The position numbers were made by a program, and so were the translations under genes. From NCBI RefSeq assembly GCF_014193255.1, contig NZ_JACHZB010000003.1, forward strand, positions 62,001-126,000: a stretch of DNA of 64,000 nt, given 5' to 3'. Position 1 is the first letter of the stretch. Each line of letters starts with the position of its first letter. This document shows positions 27,869-35,450 of this stretch, piece by piece. Origin of the DNA: Rhizobium sp. BK196 (GTDB lineage: Bacteria > Pseudomonadota > Alphaproteobacteria > Rhizobiales > Rhizobiaceae). The notes below the pieces were generated by a model. It searched no databases. It had not been told where the DNA came from and was given only the letters and a program-made list of their open reading frames with translations.

Positions 27869-28258
27869 TCAGAAAACCTTCGCCGCCGTTACTTCCACTT
27901 CCACCAGGAATTCCGGCCGGGTAAAGCCGTTGATGATGATGAGCGTCGAAACCGGTTTCGGGTCGAGCGTGAAGCGGTCGCGCACCACCATATAGGCCGG
28001 GAAGTCTTCCCGCTTCGTCACGAAGCCGGAAATGCGGATGACATCAGCAAAGCTCATCTCGGCCTCGGCGAGGATCGCCTTGATCGCTTCGAAGCAGAGC
28101 TCGGCCTGGGCCGTCACATCCTCAGGAATCTTTTCATCGAGGCCGATGCCGAGCTGACCTGACGTGACAAGCAAGGATGCGTCCGGCGGTATGAGCAGAC
28201 CGTGATTGTAATTTCCGAAGGGACGGCGGACGGATGGCGGGTTGAAAATCTTCTTCAT
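27869..28258 (-). CDS. RidA/YjgF-family deaminase
   Basis: The 129-residue product is a Rid-family protein: LLVTSGQLGIGLDEKIPEDVTAQAELCFEAIKAILAEAEM, then FADVIRISGFVTKREDFPAY and a C-terminal VEVEVTAAKVF. Classic RidA hydrolyses reactive enamine/imine intermediates; other Rid groups act inside catabolic operons for pyrimidines and related compounds. The canonical arginine would lie in the region FTRPEFLVEVEV. It is convergent with the operon ending at 27714. Its ribosome site sits in a strong hairpin. Confidence 0.88.
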   Translation of the reverse strand: MKKIFNPPSVRRPFGNYNHGLLIPPDASLLVTSGQLGIGLDEKIPEDVTAQAELCFEAIKAILAEAEMSFADVIRISGFVTKREDFPAYMVVRDRFTLDPKPVSTLIIINGFTRPEFLVEVEVTAAKVF

Positions 28259-28260
28259 GA

Positions 28261-28299
28261 AAAACCTCGCTATAGACAGAGATTTATAGCGAGGGTTTT
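28261..28299 (-). promoter_or_regulatory. Hairpin covering the RidA ribosome site / terminator of upstream gene
   Basis: Arms 28261-28274 (AAAACCTCGCTATA) and 28285-28299 (TATAGCGAGGGTTTT) pair with one bulge. On the minus strand the 3' arm contains GCGAGG, the only Shine-Dalgarno candidate for the RidA ATG at 28258, and is followed by a T-run. It could terminate the alkyltransferase transcript, hide the RidA ribosome site, or do both. Confidence 0.6.
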
Positions 28300-28333
28300 A
28301 GGCACATTCCAACCACTTGCTCGCGGTTCGTCC

Positions 28334-28897
28334 TCAAAAATCGAGAGACTGCTGGGCAGGTGGCGGCGGGCCGACATGAACGCCCTCGAGTTCCAGCATG
28401 CGAAGCTTGGAGGTCGAACCGCCGGGCGCCGAAAAGCCGCCGATCTTTCCACCTGCCGCCAGCACGCGATGGCAGGGAATGATGAGCGCGACGGGGTTTT
28501 TCGCCATGGCCTGGCCGACATCGCGCGCTGCCTCCGGCCCTGCGCCAAGCTCCTTCGCCAGCGTGCCGTAGGTCGTCGTGCGACCCCAACTGACGCGGCG
28601 CGCGGCAGCATAGATATCGCGGAAGAACGCATCCTGGCCATCAAGGTCAACGGCGATGCTGGAGAAGTCGACTTCCTCCCCTTCGAAATAGCGTTTTACC
28701 GCGGCGACGGCGTCCAGAATCTGCGGCGTCGGCTTGCCAGGTTCGGCAACCGGCAAACGGCGCAGCAACAAGCGTTCTGTCGAATCCGCGCTCTTCGTCG
28801 GCAGCTGGAACCGCGTCACGCCGGCATCGCTCCAGGCAATGCCGCAAAAACCGCCGGCGGTTTCGAAGATCAGGTATTGATGCACTTTCTGAGCCAT
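28334..28897 (-). CDS. ogt: Methylated-DNA-protein cysteine methyltransferase (Ogt-type)
   Basis: The 187-residue product is a suicide DNA-repair alkyltransferase that removes methyl groups from O6-methylguanine. The acceptor is C142 in VALIIPCHRVLA, with GRTTTYGTLAKELG and GGFSAPGG on either side as in the Ogt/MGMT family. The ATG at 28897 (MAQKVHQYLI) is preferred to the extended frame, whose extra residues look non-coding. It lies between the hydrolase gene and ridA on the same strand. Confidence 0.92.
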   Translation of the reverse strand: MAQKVHQYLIFETAGGFCGIAWSDAGVTRFQLPTKSADSTERLLLRRLPVAEPGKPTPQILDAVAAVKRYFEGEEVDFSSIAVDLDGQDAFFRDIYAAARRVSWGRTTTYGTLAKELGAGPEAARDVGQAMAKNPVALIIPCHRVLAAGGKIGGFSAPGGSTSKLRMLELEGVHVGPPPPAQQSLDF

Positions 28898-28983
28898 CGT
28901 GAAGCCTCGCATTCCGTTGGCTATTAGAATCGTACCGCGGAAGCTTAAGTTCAACCCGTTTCTTGCGCATGCCCGATAAAGCG

Positions 28984-29571
28984 TCACGCCGATGCGGTGG
29001 TCGCGGCAAGCGTGGATATTTGCGGTCTCTTTGCCTTCGCCTTGCCTTTGACCACATCAAACAGCGCATAGCCGCCGGTCCAACGGCCGAAACCGCTGGC
29101 GATATTGATATGGCCCGCGAGGCCTATGTTGCGAACCTCGGTTTTCCAGAGACGAGTGTAGAAGCTCAAACGGTCGAGCGACATATATTTGTCGTCGAGG
29201 CTGCCGACGGTGAGGCTCGGAAAGGGAAGCGGGTTTGTCGGCATGGGGCCGAAAGCGAGCGAACCGGAATGCAGCCTTTCCGTGGCCGGCAAATCGCAAG
29301 GGGCGATCAGAAGCGCTCCCTTGACCCGCCGGGCCATTGGCCGGTCAGCGAGCCTCGCCGTCAGAATGCAGCCGAGGCTATGGGCAACGATATAGGCTTC
29401 CCCCGCCTCCAGCAGCGCCTGTTCCAGCCGCTCCATCCAGCGGTCCAGACGAGCGTGGTTCCAGTCGTCCTGGCAGACCATCCGACTCTGTGGCACATCA
29501 TCAAGCCAATAGTGCTGCCAATGCCCCTCGTCGGAACCGAACAGACCCGGCACGATCAGGATTTTTGTCAT
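28984..29571 (-). CDS. RBBP9/YdeN-family alpha/beta hydrolase
   Basis: The 195-residue serine hydrolase starts MTKILIVPGLFGSDEGHWQHYW, the family hallmark, with nucleophile serine in AYIVAHSLGC. The catalytic aspartate is likely in VGSLDDKY and the histidine in IGLAGHINIASGFG. Family members are small esterases of largely unknown substrate. The ATG at 29571 is chosen for its match to family N-termini. It is 87 bp upstream of ogt, same strand, possibly one transcript. Confidence 0.88.
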   Translation of the reverse strand: MTKILIVPGLFGSDEGHWQHYWLDDVPQSRMVCQDDWNHARLDRWMERLEQALLEAGEAYIVAHSLGCILTARLADRPMARRVKGALLIAPCDLPATERLHSGSLAFGPMPTNPLPFPSLTVGSLDDKYMSLDRLSFYTRLWKTEVRNIGLAGHINIASGFGRWTGGYALFDVVKGKAKAKRPQISTLAATTASA

Positions 29572-29798
29572 TGCTATCTCCTGGCGTATGCGCAGCAAAC
29601 TGGTGCGACGCATCTTCGTCAGAATTATCCATAAAATTTATGGACTAAAGAAATGAAGCTCCAAAACTTCCTAGAAAGCAGGAAAAATCCATCGCCGGCA
29701 TCAGAAACTGCTGCTCAGCGATATAGTCGGCAGCTGGCAGGATATGCGTACGTGCGTGATTGTCTCAACCACCCCGCTTAAATTCTGAAGCCTAATTT

Positions 29799-29823
29799 GG
29801 AACCAGGAGTTTTCTCGGGGGTT
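29799..29823 (+). promoter_or_regulatory. EcfG/RpoE2-type stress promoter
   Basis: GGAAC (29799-29803), a 16-base spacer and GGTT (29820-29823) match the alphaproteobacterial general-stress consensus except for one base. It is 45 bases upstream of the secreted-protein start at 29868. Confidence 0.65.
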
Positions 29824-29867
29824 AGGAAAGGGTCACCGAAGATGAAAATCGAAGGAGGATAGCTCCC

Positions 29868-30191
29868 ATGCGTAAATCCCTTATCGCCGCTTCGTTGCTT
29901 GCCATCGGCATGGCTTCGTCGGCATTTGCTCAGTCCAATCCCGATAGCATCGGCCCAACCAATGGCGGCTCTACGGACCCGGGCTCGGGTAACTATTCGT
30001 CAGACTATACGAATGACGATAATGGCATTCATCCGGTTCCCGTTGGCCCGGTAGATCCGATGACGACGCAGAGCATCGGCGGTCAGGCCATCGATTGCCC
30101 CGGAATGCCGCAGCAGAACACGGGTGTTGATACACGCGGCGGCCAAAGCGGCGCTTCGATCAGCGAAGCCTGCCGGGAATACGACAACTGA
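29868..30191 (+). CDS. Small secreted protein, probable stress-induced
   Basis: The 107-residue product has a clear signal peptide (MRKSLIAASLLAIGMASSAFA) followed by a Ser/Gly/Asn/Asp-rich mature region without known domain. Two cysteines near the C-terminus (IDCPGMP, EACREY) could form a disulfide. A strong GGAGG site precedes the ATG; an EcfG-type promoter lies upstream and a textbook terminator downstream, so it is a monocistronic gene. Function unknown. Confidence 0.8.
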   Translation: MRKSLIAASLLAIGMASSAFAQSNPDSIGPTNGGSTDPGSGNYSSDYTNDDNGIHPVPVGPVDPMTTQSIGGQAIDCPGMPQQNTGVDTRGGQSGASISEACREYDN

Positions 30192-30211
30192 CCGGCAAAG
30201 ATGATTGAGAG

Positions 30212-30235
30212 AGGCCGGCTCGACCGGCCTTTTTC
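30212..30235 (+). terminator. Rho-independent terminator
   Basis: AGGCCGG / CCGGCCT (30212-30218 and 30224-30230) with a 5-base loop, followed by TTTTTC, 20 bases after the secreted-protein stop. Confidence 0.85.
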
Positions 30236-30398
30236 ATGTGTATTTTATGAAACCGATGATTGCCCCGTACCTGCATAACAGACCCTCAGGCAAGACAATG
30301 GGCAGCCATTGGCAGGGTAACTCTATCTGTTCTATTACGAGGCAGGCTTCCGCGCCTACAACATCGATGTGCGGCAGGTGGTCTTTTCGCACCGCTGA

Positions 30399-31229
30399 CT
30401 ACTCGGCCGGATGCGGTGTCGCCGATCGGTGACTGTCATCAACGGGCCGCTCACGCCAACCGGTGACGCGGTTCACGAGCGCGAAATAGAGACCGTAGGG
30501 CAAGATCCGGAGGAACTTCAGCATATAGGTGAAGCGCTTCGGGAAGGTAATCTCGAAAGCCTGCGACTTGAGGCCCGCCGCAATACGCTCTGCCGCCGCC
30601 TCGGGCGAAACCAGTGCCTGCACGGGAAAAGTATCTTTGCGTGCCGGCGTATCGACGAAGCCCGGATTGATGAGCTGGATGCGGATGCCAATCTTGTCGA
30701 GATCGAATTTCAGGCTTTCGGCCATGTTGATCAGGGCAGCCTTGGTCGCGCCGTAAGCGGCGCTGGTCGGCAATCCCGTGTAGCCCGTCACTGAGGAAAC
30801 GACGGCAATCTGCCCCTGCCCCTTCGCCTTCATGTGGCGGATCGCCGGCAGCAGGCAGTTGACGACGCCTGACAGGTTGACGGCAAAAGTCTTCTCGAAA
30901 TCGGCCCGGTTCAAATCCTCGCCGTGGACGGGCTGATAGACGCTTGCACACAGGATCGCCATGGCGAGCGCACCATGCTCATATTCGATCGAGGCCATGA
31001 TATGTTCCATGTCTTCGGCATCGGTCACATCGCCATCGAGCACGATAATGCTGCCAGACAATCCAGCCGCCTCGACCTGCAATTCCACCAGCTTATCGTG
31101 ATTGCGGGCAGTGACGGCGACCTTGTATCCCTCGCCTGCGAGTTTCAGCGCAAGCGCCCGGCCTGTTCCGGAACTCGCACCGGAAATCCAGACAACACCA
31201 TGTTCCGGGCGGGCAATGAAATTACGCAT
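30399..31229 (-). CDS. Short-chain dehydrogenase/reductase
   Basis: The 276-residue product has the classical SDR cofactor motif (WISGASSGTGRALALKLAGEG), the active-site serine in VSSVTGYTG and the Y-x3-K pair in AAYGATKAAL. The ATG at 31229 follows AGGAAG; the longer open frame upstream has unlikely composition. The C-terminal extension has a hydrophobic segment (LKFLRILPYGLYFALVNRV) that could attach it to the membrane. Substrate unknown. Confidence 0.88.
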   Translation of the reverse strand: MRNFIARPEHGVVWISGASSGTGRALALKLAGEGYKVAVTARNHDKLVELQVEAAGLSGSIIVLDGDVTDAEDMEHIMASIEYEHGALAMAILCASVYQPVHGEDLNRADFEKTFAVNLSGVVNCLLPAIRHMKAKGQGQIAVVSSVTGYTGLPTSAAYGATKAALINMAESLKFDLDKIGIRIQLINPGFVDTPARKDTFPVQALVSPEAAAERIAAGLKSQAFEITFPKRFTYMLKFLRILPYGLYFALVNRVTGWRERPVDDSHRSATPHPAE

Positions 31230-31589
31230 GACACTTCCTCCGGTCTGCCGATTTAATGCGAATGCAGGCCCGGAAGCTCCTCGTCTCTCCCGGGATAATG
31301 GCTCTATCACAGCATTGTGGCTGCTTTCAGCCGATGAGGTTACCCACGACCTGCCCGGAAGGAGCCGGTCAGCGCGATAGGCCCGCCCGAAGCAGCATAG
31401 GCGATGCAGGATATCCGCCACCGCTTTGAAGCATGGAAGGCGCCGGCGCCACCGCAACTGAGCGAAACGCCGGAAACGGAAGACTAATTTTGTCGTCGGC
31501 TTAAAAGGCATGGAATAGGATTTCTTGCCAATGCCGCCTTGTGAAGGGAAAAGACCGTTCCTAAACTATGCTGAAACGAGGCAGATTCC
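31230..31589. other. 360-bp intergenic region between SDR and cysK
   Basis: The divergent promoters of both genes should be here. A short frame on the plus strand (31404-31487, 27 codons, MQDIRHRFEAWKAP...) has plausible codon use but no ribosome site. Nothing else is recognised. Confidence 0.45.
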
Positions 31590-32630
31590 ATGACCTTCCA
31601 CCCCTCCGTCATCGAGGCTATCGGCCACACGCCCCTCATCAAGCTCAAGGGTGTTTCCGAGGCGACCGGCTGCACCATTCTCGGCAAGGCCGAATTCCTC
31701 AATCCCGGGCAATCGGTGAAGGACCGAGCGGCGCTCTACATCATCCGCGATGCCGAGAAGAAGGGGCTGCTGAAGCCCGGCGGCGTCATTGTCGAGGGCA
31801 CGGCGGGTAATACCGGCATCGGCCTGACGCTCGTCGCCAAGGCGCTCGGTTACCGCACCGTCATCGTCATTCCGGAAACGCAGAGCCAGGAAAAGAAGGA
31901 TGCGCTGCGCCTGCTCGGCGCCGAGCTCGTCGAAGTTCCGGCCGTCCCATACAAGAACCCAAACAATTATGTGAAGGTTTCCGGCCGCCTTGCCGAGCAG
32001 CTTGCCAAGAGCGAGCCGAACGGGGCGATCTGGGCGAACCAGTTCGACAATGTCGCGAACCGCCAGGCGCATATCGAAACGACCGCGCCCGAGATCTGGA
32101 AGGATACCGACGGCAAGATCGACGGCTTCATCTGCTCGGTCGGCTCCGGCGGCACGCTTGCTGGCGTTGCGGCAGGTCTCCGAGGCTTCAACAAGGACAT
32201 CAAGATTGGCATAGCCGACCCTGAAGGTGCCGCACTCTACGAATTCTACGCGAACGGCACGTTGAAGTCCGAGGGCTCATCGATCACGGAAGGTATCGGC
32301 CAGGGGCGCATTACTGCCAATCTCGAAGGCTTCACGCCTGATTTCTCTTATCACATCACCGATGTCGAGGCGCTTCCCTACCTCTTCGATCTGGTCGAGC
32401 ATGAGGGACTTTGCTTGGGCGGCTCCACGGCAATCAATATTGCCGGTGCGGTTCGCCTCGCCAGGAATCTCGGCCCTGGCCACACGGTCGTGACAATCCT
32501 CTGCGACTATGGCAACCGCTATCAGTCCAAACTCTTCAACCCGGATTTCCTGTCATCCAAGGGCCTTCCCATTCCCGCCTGGATGGTTGGCTCGACGGAT
32601 ATCAAAATACCCTACGAACCCGCTGCGTGA
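31590..32630 (+). CDS. cysK: Cysteine synthase A (O-acetylserine sulfhydrylase)
   Basis: The 346-residue PLP enzyme makes cysteine from O-acetylserine and sulfide. The Schiff-base lysine is K44 in NPGQSVKDRAA; GTAGNTGIG binds substrate and SVGSGGT the PLP phosphate. It is about 20-30 residues longer than the classic CysK, mostly at the C-terminus (SSKGLPIPAWMVG...). It begins a tightly packed run with alaX, sseA and a GNAT gene (gaps of 5 and 17 bases, then an overlap). Confidence 0.9.
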   Translation: MTFHPSVIEAIGHTPLIKLKGVSEATGCTILGKAEFLNPGQSVKDRAALYIIRDAEKKGLLKPGGVIVEGTAGNTGIGLTLVAKALGYRTVIVIPETQSQEKKDALRLLGAELVEVPAVPYKNPNNYVKVSGRLAEQLAKSEPNGAIWANQFDNVANRQAHIETTAPEIWKDTDGKIDGFICSVGSGGTLAGVAAGLRGFNKDIKIGIADPEGAALYEFYANGTLKSEGSSITEGIGQGRITANLEGFTPDFSYHITDVEALPYLFDLVEHEGLCLGGSTAINIAGAVRLARNLGPGHTVVTILCDYGNRYQSKLFNPDFLSSKGLPIPAWMVGSTDIKIPYEPAA

Positions 32631-32635
32631 AAACA

Positions 32636-33373
32636 ATGCCAGTCAATGCCCTCTACCGTGACGATTTCTATCTTTCTACATGCGAAGCAGTCGTCACGGC
32701 CGTTCATGAAGACGGGGGCATTGAACTGGACCAAACCTGCTTCTACGCGACATCAGGCGGGCAACCGGGCGACACCGGCTTCTTCGAACGTATCGATGGC
32801 TCCAGGATAGAACTTGGCCAGACAAAGCATGGCGCCACCAAGGACATTGTCATTCATGTGCCGCTGGAAGGCCAGCCGCGACCGGAGACCGGCGAAAAGC
32901 TGGTGTTGCACATCGACTGGCCGCGCCGCTACAGGTTGATGCGCATGCATACAGCTTGCCATCTCCTCTCCGTCGTCTGCTCCTATCCGATCACCGGCGC
33001 TGCCGTTGGCGAGGATGAAAGCCGCGTCGATTTCGACATGACTGACACGATTGACAAGGACGAAGTGACGGCGAAGTTGATGGACCTCGTCAACCAGAAC
33101 CATCCGGTCTATGTTCAGTGGATTACGGACGAGGAGCTTGCTGCCAATCCCGGCATCGTCAAATCGAAGAACGTGCGCCCGCCTATCGGCCTCGGCCGTG
33201 TCAGCCTCGTCTGCATCGGTGAGAATTCTGCTGTCGACAGTCAGCCCTGCGGCGGCACGCATGTTTCGGAAACACAGGAAGTCGGCCAGATTCACATTGC
33301 CAAGATCGAGAAGAAAGGCAAAGAAAACCGGCGCTTCCGTATTCGCTTCGGCACACCCGGCGAACAAGCTTGA
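32636..33373 (+). CDS. AlaX-type alanyl-tRNA editing protein
   Basis: The 245-residue protein is a free-standing homologue of the AlaRS editing domain, which hydrolyses Ser- or Gly-mischarged tRNA-Ala. Zinc ligands are visible as HTACH (RMHTACHLLS) and C-x3-H (QPCGGTHVS). SGGQPGDTG near residue 40 is the editing-domain N-terminal motif. It starts five bases after the cysK stop and 17 bases before sseA, which places a tRNA proofreader in a sulfur amino acid operon. Confidence 0.9.
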   Translation: MPVNALYRDDFYLSTCEAVVTAVHEDGGIELDQTCFYATSGGQPGDTGFFERIDGSRIELGQTKHGATKDIVIHVPLEGQPRPETGEKLVLHIDWPRRYRLMRMHTACHLLSVVCSYPITGAAVGEDESRVDFDMTDTIDKDEVTAKLMDLVNQNHPVYVQWITDEELAANPGIVKSKNVRPPIGLGRVSLVCIGENSAVDSQPCGGTHVSETQEVGQIHIAKIEKKGKENRRFRIRFGTPGEQA

Positions 33374-33390
33374 TATCTGGGGAGATCATT

Positions 33391-34260
33391 ATGAGCGAGA
33401 CCAAGAGCCGTTTCGTCGTCGCGGCCGACTGGCTGCAAGCTGAACTCGGCAAGCCCGATCTGCGCGTGCTCGACGCATCCTTCTATCTTCCGGCCCAGAA
33501 GCGTGACGCCGATGCGGAATATGCCGCCGGTCATATTCCGGGCGCCATCCGTTTCGATCAAGACAAGATCGCCGACCACTCGACGAACCTGCCGCACACG
33601 ATCCCCTCGCCCGATTATTTCGCCGCGGAAGTCGGCAAGCTCGGTATCGGCGAGAACGACCGGATCGTGGTCTATGACGGTATCGGCATGTTCGCCTCGC
33701 CGCGCGTCTGGTGGCTGTTCCGGGTGATGGGCGCCAAGAACGTCTTCGTGCTCGATGGCGGGTTGGACGGCTGGAAGGCTGAGGGACGGCCGCTCGAAAC
33801 GGAAGTGCCGCACTATGCTCCAGCCACCTTCAAGACGAATTATGATGCGAGCCGCGTCGTCCATCTCGAGCAAATGCGCGATATCGTTTCCAGCGCTGCG
33901 CTCCAGATCGCCGATGCTCGCAGCGCGGGCCGTTTCGCAGCAACCGAGCCAGAACCGCGTGCCGGCATGCGCTCCGGCCATATGCCCGGCGCCCGCAGTC
34001 TGCCATCAGGCGTCTTTGCCAATCAAGGCCGCTTCAAATCGCTGCCGGAACTGAAGCAGACGATCGAGGATGCCGGTATCGACCTCTCCAAGCCGGTTGT
34101 CACCTCCTGCGGATCGGGCATTACCGCTGCCATCATCACGCTGGCGCTGGAATCGCTGGGGCATACCGACAACAAGCTCTATGACGGCTCCTGGAGCGAA
34201 TGGGGCAGCCGTGAGGATACGCCCGTCGTCACCGGTCCGCCGGAACCGGTCAAAGCTTGA
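33391..34260 (+). CDS. sseA: 3-mercaptopyruvate sulfurtransferase
   Basis: The 289-residue product has two rhodanese domains. The first contains AEYAAGHIPGAIRF; the second carries the active cysteine in TSCGSGITAAI near residue 235, whose CGSG(V/I)TA loop marks mercaptopyruvate rather than thiosulfate sulfurtransferases. The ATG at 33391 follows GGGGAG. It fits with cysK two genes upstream in cysteine breakdown and sulfane sulfur supply. Confidence 0.93.
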   Translation: MSETKSRFVVAADWLQAELGKPDLRVLDASFYLPAQKRDADAEYAAGHIPGAIRFDQDKIADHSTNLPHTIPSPDYFAAEVGKLGIGENDRIVVYDGIGMFASPRVWWLFRVMGAKNVFVLDGGLDGWKAEGRPLETEVPHYAPATFKTNYDASRVVHLEQMRDIVSSAALQIADARSAGRFAATEPEPRAGMRSGHMPGARSLPSGVFANQGRFKSLPELKQTIEDAGIDLSKPVVTSCGSGITAAIITLALESLGHTDNKLYDGSWSEWGSREDTPVVTGPPEPVKA

Positions 34261-34826
34261 TGCCCATGGGAAAGACGCCCGCCTCGCTCAAGGCCCATAT
34301 CACGCGGCTTGAAATGGTTGCGCCGCCGAAGGCAAGCCTGCCAGTGCCCGTCAACATCCAGACGGCAATCATGCGCGCGCCTGGTATTCCCTTGGCCTTC
34401 TATCGCTATCTCTACCGTCAGGTCGGCGCGCGCTGGCAGTGGGTCGATCGGTTGAGGATGAGTGACGAGGAGCTTACGGCAGCGCTGCATGACAAGCGCA
34501 ACAATATCAGCGTACTCTACGTCAACGGTGCGCCGGCCGGCTTCTACGAATATCTTTGCGAGGACGAAGATACGATCGAGCTTTCCCATTTCGGGCTCAT
34601 CGAGCACGCGCTCGGCCTTGGCATCGGCAAATGGTTCCTGCTTCAGGCTCTCTACGCTATCTGGACGCTGAACCCGAAGAAGGTCACGACGACGACCAAT
34701 AACCTCGACCATCCGCGGGCATTACAGCTCTATCAGATGTTCGGCTTCTCACCCGTCTCTACGGGAACCGGGATTGTTCGTCCGCTGAGCGACAAGGAAT
34801 TGCTGGAGCTAGCCAGAAGAGGCTGA
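34260..34826 (+). CDS. GNAT-family N-acetyltransferase
   Basis: The 188-residue product shows the GNAT fold: SVLYVNGAPAGFYEYL, then ELSHFGLIEHALGLGIGKWFLLQAL with an acetyl-CoA loop variant, and NNLDHPRALQLYQMFGF at the C-terminus. The ATG overlaps the sseA stop (TGATG), so it is translationally coupled. An alternative start is six bases further on. The acyl acceptor is unknown; the position suggests a thiol or amino acid derivative, as inference. Confidence 0.87.
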   Translation: MPMGKTPASLKAHITRLEMVAPPKASLPVPVNIQTAIMRAPGIPLAFYRYLYRQVGARWQWVDRLRMSDEELTAALHDKRNNISVLYVNGAPAGFYEYLCEDEDTIELSHFGLIEHALGLGIGKWFLLQALYAIWTLNPKKVTTTTNNLDHPRALQLYQMFGFSPVSTGTGIVRPLSDKELLELARRG

Positions 34827-34924
34827 TTGCGCTGGTCCCGAGCTCCGTCGGTTCAGGCAAGAATCGGGTGGTTTAGACGGCTTGAAGCGCAGACACTATG
34901 GCAAAGCTCACGAGGAGATTTGCC

Positions 34925-35434
34925 ATGAACAGCATTCAATTTTCCGCCGTACCCACAGCAGAAGCGGAAGCACTCTGGAATGGCGGACGCGACGCCTATG
35001 ATCGTTTGCCGGAAACGCTTGTTTCCGATGGCGAGGGTTATCCCTGCCGGCATTGCCTGAGGAATATCGACAACGGCGAAGAGCTTTTCGTCTTCGCCTA
35101 CCGGCCTTTTCCGGAGCTGCAGCCTTATGCGGAAACCGGCCCGATCTTTCTGCACAAACAGCCCTGCCAACGCTATTCCGCTGACGAAATCCTACCTCCC
35201 GTCCTGACCACGAGCCGCGACTTCATTGTGCGAGGTTACAGTGAGAACGACAGGATCGTTTATGGCACTGGCGCGGTGACGGCGATCAACAAGATTCCGG
35301 CCTATGCGGAGGAACTGCTCGCTCGGTCCGATATCGCTTATGTGCATGTGCGCTCGGCGCGTAACAATTGCTACCAGTGTCGGGTCGACAAAGTAAAAGC
35401 GCCGGCCCTTGCGGAAGCCGGCGCCTTCATCTGA
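34925..35434 (+). CDS. DUF1203 family protein
   Basis: The 169-residue product matches the DUF1203 family: N-terminal FSAVPTAEAEALWNGGRDAY, PCRHCLRNIDNGEELFVFAYRPF, GPIFLHKQPCQRY and the C-terminal VHVRSARNNCYQCRV. Conserved Cys and His residues suggest a metal or thiol site, but no function is established. The ATG at 34925 follows GAGGAG. The last 10 codons form the stem of a terminator for the convergent ald gene. Confidence 0.88.
   Translation: MNSIQFSAVPTAEAEALWNGGRDAYDRLPETLVSDGEGYPCRHCLRNIDNGEELFVFAYRPFPELQPYAETGPIFLHKQPCQRYSADEILPPVLTTSRDFIVRGYSENDRIVYGTGAVTAINKIPAYAEELLARSDIAYVHVRSARNNCYQCRVDKVKAPALAEAGAFI
35391..35425 (-). terminator. ald terminator embedded in DUF1203 coding end
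   Basis: A perfect 8-bp stem GCGCCGGC / GCCGGCGC (35399-35406 and 35417-35424) is followed on the minus strand by TTTTACTTT. It lies 27 bases past the ald stop but inside the last codons of the convergent DUF1203 gene. Confidence 0.7.
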
Positions 35435-35450
35435 CCTTGAGTCAGCTGGT

